From Candidatus Symbiothrix sp. (GTDB lineage: Bacteria > Bacteroidota > Bacteroidia > Bacteroidales > Azobacteroidaceae): DNA of 13,024 bases. Position 1 is the first letter of the stretch; each line of letters begins with the position of its first letter. Under the pieces are notes generated by a model. It was not told the origin of the DNA. It saw only the letters and a list, made by a program, of their open reading frames with translations, and made no database searches. Of the stretch, positions 1-6,642 are shown one piece after another. Made by a program: the position numbers and the translations under genes. The stretch lies in contig JAISXN010000034.1 in assembly GCA_031270525.1 (NCBI GenBank), positions 1 to 13,024 on the forward strand. Reading direction: 5' to 3'.

Positions 1-1629
1 TTCGGGATTCACGCCCGGCGCCGGACTCAGATTGTGCCAGTAAGGATTCAGGTTGGCGTCAACGGTCGTATAAACCGGTTCGCCTTGCAAATCGGGATTG
101 TTATAAAATGTGACATTCAGACCGTTTCCCACACCTTCGGCCGGAGACAGGAAAGAAGGCAGGATAATGGAAAAACGGTCGGAAACTTCCGCATTGATAT
201 AATCTATTGTCATTTTGTCTCCATAAGTTTCTTTCAGTGCATCATAGACGGAAACAGCTCTGGCGCCGGCCGGCGAATAACCGCCTACGTAAGTGGCGGC
301 AGCTAAATTTCCGGTCAATGTAATTCGCAGCTTGTCGAACGTTGTTTCCCGCATTTGCGGGAATGACAGGGACAAAGGCAAAACCTTATCGTTTTTAAGC
401 AAAACAATTGATTCGCGGGCAGCTTGGAGCGCCAAAGCCCTGTTTCCGGCAGTATGAAATACTTTACCGGCTAAGGTTTCATCAGTATAAGGTTTGTCGA
501 ATAAACCCAGCAGAAATTTGATTCGTAAAATACCTCCGGTAGCCCTGTCCAAATCCTTTTCCGACAGTTTGCCGTTCTTTACCGCTTCAACGATAATCCG
601 CTGAAAATCTTCGTGCGGAAAATCGTAAAACTGCATATCCAAACCGGCTGAAATCGCATTGACAATCGCTTCTTCTTCATTAGCAGCCGTTTTGTGCGTA
701 CCTATTTGTTTGCGGATAGCGCCAAGGTCGGTCACGACAAAACCTTCAAAGCCCCATTCGTTCCTGAGAATATCCGTCAGCAACCACCGGCTGGCAACGC
801 TTGGCATACCGTCTATTTCATGATAAGCGGCCATAATGCCTTGCGCTCCGGCTTCTTTCACGGCTTTTTCAAAAATGTACAGTCCTGTGGAGCGGGCTTC
901 CCGCTCACCGATAGAGACGGGGCCTTCGTTGCTCCCGTTTTCCGGCGAACCGTGTAATGCAAAATGTTTCGGCTCGGCTACAACCGCATCGCTATCCGAT
1001 AAGTTGTTTCCTTGCAAGCCTTTAATTAAATTCACGGCCATTCGGGACGTAAGGAAGACGTCCTCGCCGTAAGTTTCCTCTACCCTACCCCAACGAATTT
1101 CACGCGCTAAATCAAGATTCGGACCCAGGACAAAATGAATCCCATGCGCCCGGGCTTCGGTAGCAATAACTCGCCCCATGCGATAAACCAAAGCGGTGTC
1201 CCAGGTAGAAGCCATTCCCTGCGGTATCGGGAAATCCGTAGCGCCTGCGCCCTGGTAACCGTGCAAAGCTTCTTCAATAAAGAGGAGGGGTATTCCCAGA
1301 CGGGAATTTTCGACGGCATGTCTTTGCAACCGGTTGGCCAAAGCAGCCGTTTGGGGATATAAATCGTGAATAGCTCCAATGTTCATGGAGTCGATGAAAT
1401 AACGAACCTGCTCCGGAGATAAGGTTTCCGAATCTGCGAGAATATCGTTGGCGGAAAGCATATCCAATTGCGCGGCTTTTTCCTTGAAGGTCATGCGGGA
1501 AAGTAAATCGCTTACCCTTTTTTCTACCGGAAGAGAAGCGTTCTTATAGTCCGGAATTTTATTACAGCTTGCCGTAAATAAAACGATTACAACAAAAATG
1601 AGATATAAGCCGATTCGTTTGTTTTTCAT
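1..1629 (-). CDS. GH3 beta-glycosidase-type lipoprotein with PA14 insertion (3' partial)
   Basis: An open frame runs from the ATG at 1629 to the window edge (543 codons) without a stop. Family GH3 enzymes remove terminal beta-linked sugars by a retaining mechanism. The N-terminus is a lipoprotein signal with Cys22 as the likely lipidated residue (FTASC). GH3 hallmarks appear in order: an EEALHG motif near residue 120, a sugar-binding Asp (NLD) near 173, RWGR at 179-182, GED at 188-190, KHF at 221-223, and the probable nucleophile Asp301 in FVVTDLGAI. The alpha/beta second domain begins near residue 410 with AARESIVLLKND. From about residue 502 (GLNVTFYNNPDL) the sequence looks like a PA14 domain, which in this GH3 subgroup is inserted in the second domain and shapes the active-site entrance. 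The acid/base residue and the C-terminus lie beyond the window. Few acidic residues follow Cys22, so a periplasmic-facing location is more likely than surface display. The gene lies 71 bp after a beta-helix gene, across a strong hairpin. Family is secure; substrate (beta-glucoside, beta-xyloside or other) is not determined. Confidence 0.93.
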   Translation of the reverse strand, partial: MKNKRIGLYLIFVVIVLFTASCNKIPDYKNASLPVEKRVSDLLSRMTFKEKAAQLDMLSANDILADSETLSPEQVRYFIDSMNIGAIHDLYPQTAALANRLQRHAVENSRLGIPLLFIEEALHGYQGAGATDFPIPQGMASTWDTALVYRMGRVIATEARAHGIHFVLGPNLDLAREIRWGRVEETYGEDVFLTSRMAVNLIKGLQGNNLSDSDAVVAEPKHFALHGSPENGSNEGPVSIGEREARSTGLYIFEKAVKEAGAQGIMAAYHEIDGMPSVASRWLLTDILRNEWGFEGFVVTDLGAIRKQIGTHKTAANEEEAIVNAISAGLDMQFYDFPHEDFQRIIVEAVKNGKLSEKDLDRATGGILRIKFLLGLFDKPYTDETLAGKVFHTAGNRALALQAARESIVLLKNDKVLPLSLSFPQMRETTFDKLRITLTGNLAAATYVGGYSPAGARAVSVYDALKETYGDKMTIDYINAEVSDRFSIILPSFLSPAEGVGNGLNVTFYNNPDLQGEPVYTTVDANLNPYWHNLSPAPGVNPE

Positions 1630-1654
1630 AAATGTGAAAATAAGGGGTTGTATC

Positions 1655-1689
1655 AAAAGCCGTGTCATTGCGGGAATGACACGGCTTTT
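1655..1689 (-). terminator. Perfect hairpin, probable intrinsic terminator between beta-helix and GH3 genes
   Basis: Bases 1655-1669 (AAAAGCCGTGTCATT) are the exact reverse complement of 1675-1689, separated by a five-base GCGGG loop. On the minus strand the stem starts 11 bases after the stop codon of the upstream beta-helix gene. Its 3' arm ends in CTTTT, as in a Rho-independent terminator; the stem is also symmetrical enough (AAAA...TTTT) to work in either direction. It leaves only 25 bp before the GH3 start codon. Expression of the GH3 gene therefore needs either read-through or a promoter overlapping the hairpin; I see no TAnnTTTG element in those 25 bp. The GTCATT-loop-AATGAC core could alternatively be a dispersed palindromic repeat, but only one copy is in this window. 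Confidence 0.75.
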
Positions 1690-1700
1690 AAGACCATTTT

Positions 1701-3479
1701 TTATTTAACAATTACCTTTTGTACATAAGTGTTTCCGCCGTTTACAACACGAAGGAGATAAATACCCGGTTGTACATGTACATTATAATAACCTTTTCCA
1801 ACTACGTTGCGGTTAAATACAGTTTCAACCGATTGTCCGGTAAGAGAAATCAAATCACCTTTGGCTTGACCTTTGATGTTACCGAAATCTACACCCAGAA
1901 TGCCATTGGAAACAATGCCGACGATACGGATATTTTCTTTTGCAGGGGCTAAAATTTGTTTGATGCCAAGTTTCGGGTCTGTAGCTACTCCGCCACCCAC
2001 TACCGATTGAACCGGTCCGGCAAAAACAGCTCCACCCGTAACGGTACGCGTTTCATTAAACATATCGGTATTTAAGTCATAATCACTCAACAAAGCGGGA
2101 TCGCCCATCTTCGCAGCATAAACATCTGCATTCTGCAAAGTATAATAAGGCATACCGAACTCGGCGGTAACCAATGGTTGAGAATTATAGTCAATTCCCG
2201 ACAGGTCTAAAGCTACCCAGTCGGGCTGAGCCGATTCGCCTCCGATGTTGTACATGTTAATTAAAGACGGATTAATACCTGCTTTATCTTGAGGAGCAGG
2301 AATGCGTGCCGGTTCAAGTCCACTGATCAAACCAACAATAGAGTTTTTAAATACCCAAGTACTTTCAATACCTACTTTATTATCGGCGCGAAGATCAACT
2401 GCGCCTTCGGTGTTATCCTGATAAGTATCATTACCGAGAACAAGCGAGTTGAACAAATTGATACGGTTGTTGGTATTCATTACGCGTAAACCGCCGCCGG
2501 CATTACCTGAATTTCCTCCCGTATTTTTGGTCATAATCGTATTAACCAAGGTAATATCACAATCGCCGGAAGCAATAAACCAGGAACCGGCTCCGGCTTT
2601 CGTCACGTTATTTGCAACAACGGAGTTAATCAATGTAATATTGGGACTTCCCATCAAGAAAAATGTCGAACCGTGGTTTCCGTATGCAATATTTGATACA
2701 ATTGCGCAGGATTCAAGCGTAATAGCCGAATGGTCGCCGGCAGTTACAAAAGCGCCGCCGCCTCTTTCTCCACCTTCCCCTTCTACACCTGAGGTATTGC
2801 TTTGAATAAGAGTGTAGTAGAAATTATTGGAGTTAGTGCCTTCAATAAAGAATGCGCCGCCACGGTCTGTGATGGATTTATTACCCTGAATTTTACAGAA
2901 ATCAAAAGAGGTAGTATAGGAATTACCGGTTACAAAGAAAGCGCCGCCACGTTCTGTTGATATATTATTCGTAATTTCACAGTTGTGGAAACTAACGGCG
3001 GCAGAACTTCCCTCAGGGCTCGGCAAATAGAAAGCGCCTCCCCGATGTTCGGTCGTGTTTCCGTCCAGTATACAGTCGTAAAATTCGGTCGTACCGGTTA
3101 AAATTCTTCCGATACCGCCATCGTCGCCGGCATTGTAACCTCCGAAAAATCCAAGGTTCCTGAACACCAATTTTTGTCCTTCAATAGGATCGGGGTTCAA
3201 TTCAAAAATTTTGCTTTCGCCAAGACCGTCAAAACCGTCATACAAGGCGTCTTCACTTGCGCCGACAAATGTAACGTTCTTGGTCACCGTAACCGGAGCT
3301 GAAAATTCAACAAAGCCCGATATAACAATTTCATCGCCATTTTCGGCTTGTTCAAGAGCAGTAGCCAAATCAGCGTCCGTTGCAGGTTCCGTAACCGTAA
3401 TCTGTTTTGCAGTAACATTTGTTACCAAAAACACTAACAACATAGTTGCTAATAACTTCAAAAAGTAATTTGTTCTCAT
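1701..3479 (-). CDS. T9SS-exported Pmp-like right-handed beta-helix protein
   Basis: This 592-residue protein begins with a Sec signal peptide (cleavage likely after Ala24, VTA/KQ). The start of the mature part (alternating polar and hydrophobic strands, NGDEIVISG) resembles the capping strands of parallel beta-helix proteins. Residues about 131-361 hold eight rungs of roughly 28-35 residues. Each has a [C/S/T]-x-[ILV]-x-x-N turn followed by a glycine-rich GGAF-like motif (GGAF at 147, 178, 207 and 241; degenerate later). This recalls the FxxN/GGA[ILV] repeats of chlamydial polymorphic membrane proteins and the choice-of-anchor beta-helix proteins of Bacteroidota. Residues about 512-592 form a type A T9SS sorting domain, with LTGQ and PGIYLLRV motifs and a terminal KVIVK. 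The protein should thus cross the outer membrane by T9SS and be released or anchored at the surface. No catalytic motif is recognisable, so glycan binding, adhesion and lyase activity are all possible. It follows the GH99-like gene by 33 AT-rich bases and is probably in its operon. Confidence 0.9.
   Translation of the reverse strand: MRTNYFLKLLATMLLVFLVTNVTAKQITVTEPATDADLATALEQAENGDEIVISGFVEFSAPVTVTKNVTFVGASEDALYDGFDGLGESKIFELNPDPIEGQKLVFRNLGFFGGYNAGDDGGIGRILTGTTEFYDCILDGNTTEHRGGAFYLPSPEGSSAAVSFHNCEITNNISTERGGAFFVTGNSYTTSFDFCKIQGNKSITDRGGAFFIEGTNSNNFYYTLIQSNTSGVEGEGGERGGGAFVTAGDHSAITLESCAIVSNIAYGNHGSTFFLMGSPNITLINSVVANNVTKAGAGSWFIASGDCDITLVNTIMTKNTGGNSGNAGGGLRVMNTNNRINLFNSLVLGNDTYQDNTEGAVDLRADNKVGIESTWVFKNSIVGLISGLEPARIPAPQDKAGINPSLINMYNIGGESAQPDWVALDLSGIDYNSQPLVTAEFGMPYYTLQNADVYAAKMGDPALLSDYDLNTDMFNETRTVTGGAVFAGPVQSVVGGGVATDPKLGIKQILAPAKENIRIVGIVSNGILGVDFGNIKGQAKGDLISLTGQSVETVFNRNVVGKGYYNVHVQPGIYLLRVVNGGNTYVQKVIVK
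2397..3089 (-). repeat. Eight in-frame beta-helix rungs with Asn and Cys ladders
   Basis: This is the coding segment for residues 131-361 of the secreted beta-helix protein. Turn asparagines fall at residues 141, 172, 200, 228, 263, 291, 319 and 350. Spacings are 31, 28, 28, 35, 28, 28 and 31, so the base unit is 28 residues with insertions of 3 or 7. Five residues before each of these Asn is a small or thiol residue: Cys136, Cys167, Cys195, Thr223, Cys258, Ser286, Thr314 and Ser345. In a beta-helix these positions would stack into parallel ladders along one face. The repeats are conserved at protein level and diverged at DNA level, so this is an old structural repeat and not a recent tandem duplication. 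Confidence 0.8.
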
Positions 3480-3512
3480 ACTATAAAAATTTAAATATTA
3501 ATAATAAAATAG

Positions 3513-4769
3513 CTATTTTTTGAAAAATTGCTTCGTATAGTTCAGATAATCGCGTCCGTATTCGGTGGTTGGTTCCAGCGAAGTGCCGTTCACGAAATTA
3601 TTCCAGCTATAAACAATCACTATCCGGCTGGGATTTTTATCTGCCGTTCGTTTCGCCACATTGGCAAATTCCTGATAGGGATTCTTTTTAACGTTTGAGA
3701 AATTAAAATTGATTCCTGTTTTTGCGGAACTGACGGCGTAAGCTTGATTGTTCCATCGCGGAATTATATAGGTGCCCGAATTTGCGTCATTAACCGTGTT
3801 GTCGAACGACGGCATTATGGTCGGCACATATTCTTTATTTAAGGGCAACATGCGTTCCGACCAATAACGGTAATTATAGTCCGTAAAAGAGTAGAGGCTC
3901 ATATTCCGCTCGTACATATCGGTCGAAACGTCGGTGATAAAGAAAGCGTCGAACGAACGAATCGAATCGGAGTTTACATAACCGTCGCCAACCGCGCCCG
4001 TATAACCGTTTTTCGCATGATAACCCCAGCGTTCGGGAGAAGTGAGGCGTCCTTGCAATTCGCCCATAATCCATATATTATTGCCAACCGTACTGCGCAA
4101 ATAATTGGTAAAATCGTAAGCGCTGATGATATGCCCGCTGTTGGTAAAATTGGTCAGAACCATTACCGGTTTGTTATCGTCACGTTTCTTGTAGGCAAAA
4201 TCATGCAGTATCACATGTTGGTAAAGGGAATCGAAATCATAACGTAACGAATCCATCCAAGGTTTGTAATTTCCGTTGATATCCTTTTCCATCAACGAAT
4301 CACCAGTCGCTTTCGGGAAACGGTATCCCGGGTCGTAACGAATCACTACTTTCGGCAAAGCCTGGTCGGCCTGCCACATTTTTTCCCATTCCGCCAGAAT
4401 CGTATCGTTATATCCGTGTCCTCCCCAGCTCAGGATAAAGAAGTCGATACCGGCTTCTTTGCCCCATTGGAGATGTTGATGCATTACATCAGGATCTTGT
4501 TTGGTATCATATTCACCCAGTTCCGGATTGCCTGTATAGAGCAAAGGACCCGTGGTAGTAGCGCCGGCATCCCACCATACATTATATATCGTATCACGAC
4601 TTTTCGTATCATAAGATACGCCCACTACGTAATTTTCCGTTACCGATACTTCGGGAATATCATAAAAATATTCCTCTTCAGGAAATTCATATCCCGAAGG
4701 TTTGTCTTCGCAAGAAAAAGCGAGACAGGCCAAAATAAACGCACTTACTATATATATTGTCTTTTTCAT
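3513..4769 (-). CDS. GH99-like TIM-barrel lipoprotein, probably catalytically degenerate
   Basis: This 418-residue lipoprotein has its signal peptide and lipid attachment probably at Cys20 (LAFSC). The acidic stretch that follows (CEDK...FPEEEYF) resembles Bacteroidota surface-export signals, so surface display is likely. The body resembles GH99 and the GH99-like WbsX proteins: NPELGEYDTKQDPDVMHQHL at 81-100, AGIDFFILSW at 106-115, a central PVMVLTNF strand at 201-208, VPTIMPSFD at 315-323, and a C-terminal SWNNFVNGTSLEPTTEYG at 388-405. GH99 enzymes are endo-acting alpha-mannosidases/mannanases using two Glu spaced three apart in an NEWHEG-type motif. Here the aligned positions are Asn391 and Asn394, so the enzyme is probably inactive or mechanistically different. 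The gene begins 10 bp after the SusD-like stop, so it likely takes a SusE/F-like or surface glycan-binding place in the operon. It ends in TAG, 33 bp before the next gene. Alternatives are a GH71-like or DUF-type TIM barrel; fold assignment is moderately secure, function is not. Confidence 0.82.
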   Translation of the reverse strand: MKKTIYIVSAFILACLAFSCEDKPSGYEFPEEEYFYDIPEVSVTENYVVGVSYDTKSRDTIYNVWWDAGATTTGPLLYTGNPELGEYDTKQDPDVMHQHLQWGKEAGIDFFILSWGGHGYNDTILAEWEKMWQADQALPKVVIRYDPGYRFPKATGDSLMEKDINGNYKPWMDSLRYDFDSLYQHVILHDFAYKKRDDNKPVMVLTNFTNSGHIISAYDFTNYLRSTVGNNIWIMGELQGRLTSPERWGYHAKNGYTGAVGDGYVNSDSIRSFDAFFITDVSTDMYERNMSLYSFTDYNYRYWSERMLPLNKEYVPTIMPSFDNTVNDANSGTYIIPRWNNQAYAVSSAKTGINFNFSNVKKNPYQEFANVAKRTADKNPSRIVIVYSWNNFVNGTSLEPTTEYGRDYLNYTKQFFKK

Positions 4770-4779
4770 ACTTTCATGC

Positions 4780-6639
4780 TTATTTAAAGTTTACAAACGG
4801 ATTGTTTTCAACCCTATTTTTTGACATATTTTCAAGCGGATAGGGATAGGCTGCATAAGCGACAGTACCCGGAACCGGAACCGGAAGACCGGGATTATCT
4901 TTGGCAAAAATCAAACGGTAAGTCACCTGATCTTGCTGACCTTTGGGGGCATTACCTTTATCGAGCAGATAATTATCAATGGCGTTGAAAGTTTCCGTCT
5001 TGTTGATAATCCTTTCATTACCCGGATAAATCATACGTTCGGGCGTATATCCCCAGCGACTGTTCACATAACCGTTGTTCAGGTCAACTCCAAAATGAGG
5101 TTTGAAAGGAATCACTTCCGTCCGGCGTAATAAAGTCCAGATATCAATATTCTGGCTGAACAGGGAAATCCAGTGCTGTACGATAATCCTTTTGAGATTA
5201 TCTTCCTCTCCGCCGAGATAACTGTCGATAAATCCGCCGAGATAATCGCGATAATTGGTTGATTTAATTGTACTTCCAACTCGAACCGTATCCGAAGGCG
5301 TACTCCACTTGATACCCGCCTGGTTTTTGTAAGTAGTAACTGCGGCTCCGGTTTTCGAATATTTGGTGCAACGAGCGTCAATGCCTTCATAATAATACTC
5401 TTCGGCGGTTTTACCTTTGGTCCAATAGCCTTTGTATGTAGCTTCCGCACGGATAAAACATAATTCTGGATAGGAGAAAAAATAGAATTTAGCGTCTACG
5501 CCCGAAAACGTTTTCCCAACCGTAGCAAAGTCCGCGTATTTCAAGTTATTATAGGGAGATGAATATCCCTGGGGTTCCTGATAATTTTCCGGACGTTCCA
5601 TCGAATGGGGGCGTCCCAGCCATTTAGAGAACCTGTTGCGTCCCGAACCTCCTGAGCCGGCGGTACACATGACGTCAAGACAAGGGTCTTTATAGGTTTC
5701 TTCCTTAATCCAAAGACTCAACGATTCGTGGAGTACGGGGAAATTACCCGGATCAACAATCAAAAGTTCGGGATTCCCGATAACTTCCTGGTACAATGGG
5801 TTTGTCCTGTCGGCCTCTGCGCCGAACTGCATCCAGAAATTACCGGTATTGTCGTTGATTAACAAACCGTTTTCGGCATTATCCAATTCTTCGGCTACGA
5901 TTGCTTTTGCTTCTTGCGCCAGTCCGGACGCCCAAGCGTCAGGCACTTCGGTGAGACGGATAGCGGTACGCAAACGTATACAGCGTGCAAACTGCGCCCA
6001 GCGGTTGAGGTCGGTAAATTGCGCCGTGGTTCCCAATTGTCCGCCAATGAAAGGGTCGCCTTTTGCCGGATAATTATCGGTAGCCGACGTGGCCGTGTTT
6101 ATCGCCGTATAGGCGTCTTTCAGTTCTTTCAGGATTCCCCTGTAAACGGTTTCTTCATTATCGAAAGAAATACTTTCGCGACCGTTACAAGCATCCGTGT
6201 AAGGACAAGGTCCGTAAATCGCCGTTAGTTGCGAAAAGATATAAGCTTTCCATATCTTGGCAATGGCGACGCGGTTGGCGTAAACCGGATTATCGCCGTA
6301 ATTCGCGATGATTTCGTAAAGCGGAAGTAAACCTCCGGAATACAAATTGTTCCAAATCCGTTCACCGCGTCCGTCAAATCCGAAGTGCGGACCGGTTCCA
6401 CCGATAACCGACCATTGGTTGCCATAATTTCCGAAAAAATACCAATTGTTGTTACTGGTCAATTCCCTGAGCGTAACTACAGGCGACAAACCGAAAATCA
6501 ATTCGGGGCTTACTGACGTCAACCTGTCGGTACGGGTATTGATTTCATCAAATTTATCTGTGCAGGCATTCAACAGGACGATACCCGTCAATGTCAACCC
6601 CACTGTAATTGTTCTAACTATTTTTTTCATATTTCTCAT
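4780..6639 (-). CDS. SusD/RagB-family nutrient-binding outer membrane lipoprotein
   Basis: This 619-residue protein forms the substrate-binding lid on the SusC-like transporter encoded immediately upstream. The signal peptide ends in a lipobox, LLNAC, with Cys26 lipidated, followed by TDKFDEINTRTDRLTSVSPE. That is the usual opening of the SusD-like_2 type (F-x-E-I-N ... S-V-S-P-E-L). The C-terminal family signature is also present: QHWISLF near 488, IWTLLRRTEVIPF near 500-512, and ERMIYPGNE near 534-542. Family members bind oligosaccharides or peptides through a TPR-based scaffold at the cell surface. About 75 residues follow the YPGNE motif, including a PVPVPG segment, a longer tail than I expect for this family. 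The start used (6639) lies three bases beyond the susC-like stop, which suggests translational coupling; an in-frame ATG at 6630 (MKKIVRT...) also gives a good lipoprotein signal and may be the true start. Family assignment is secure; the ligand is unknown. Confidence 0.95.
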   Translation of the reverse strand: MRNMKKIVRTITVGLTLTGIVLLNACTDKFDEINTRTDRLTSVSPELIFGLSPVVTLRELTSNNNWYFFGNYGNQWSVIGGTGPHFGFDGRGERIWNNLYSGGLLPLYEIIANYGDNPVYANRVAIAKIWKAYIFSQLTAIYGPCPYTDACNGRESISFDNEETVYRGILKELKDAYTAINTATSATDNYPAKGDPFIGGQLGTTAQFTDLNRWAQFARCIRLRTAIRLTEVPDAWASGLAQEAKAIVAEELDNAENGLLINDNTGNFWMQFGAEADRTNPLYQEVIGNPELLIVDPGNFPVLHESLSLWIKEETYKDPCLDVMCTAGSGGSGRNRFSKWLGRPHSMERPENYQEPQGYSSPYNNLKYADFATVGKTFSGVDAKFYFFSYPELCFIRAEATYKGYWTKGKTAEEYYYEGIDARCTKYSKTGAAVTTYKNQAGIKWSTPSDTVRVGSTIKSTNYRDYLGGFIDSYLGGEEDNLKRIIVQHWISLFSQNIDIWTLLRRTEVIPFKPHFGVDLNNGYVNSRWGYTPERMIYPGNERIINKTETFNAIDNYLLDKGNAPKGQQDQVTYRLIFAKDNPGLPVPVPGTVAYAAYPYPLENMSKNRVENNPFVNFK

Positions 6640-6642
6640 TCA

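Noticed and set aside
1107..1379. 90-codon minus-strand open frame
   Set aside because: It overlaps the GH3 gene in another frame on the same strand, while the GH3 frame carries RWGR and GED motifs throughout this segment.
2397..3089. Repeated GGCGCCGCC-like DNA words that might suggest a tandem DNA repeat
   Set aside because: They are codons for the recurring GGAF protein motif at about 30-residue spacing; the intervening DNA is diverged, so it is a protein structural repeat and not a CRISPR or satellite array.
3480..3512. Possible promoter in the 33-bp gap before the beta-helix gene
   Set aside because: The gap is almost pure A/T with no TAnnTTTG match, which fits an ordinary A/T-rich translation leader inside an operon.
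4860..4892. Short GGAACC tandem-like repeat on the plus strand
   Set aside because: It encodes the PVPVPG segment of the SusD-like protein and is too short to be treated as a separate repeat element.
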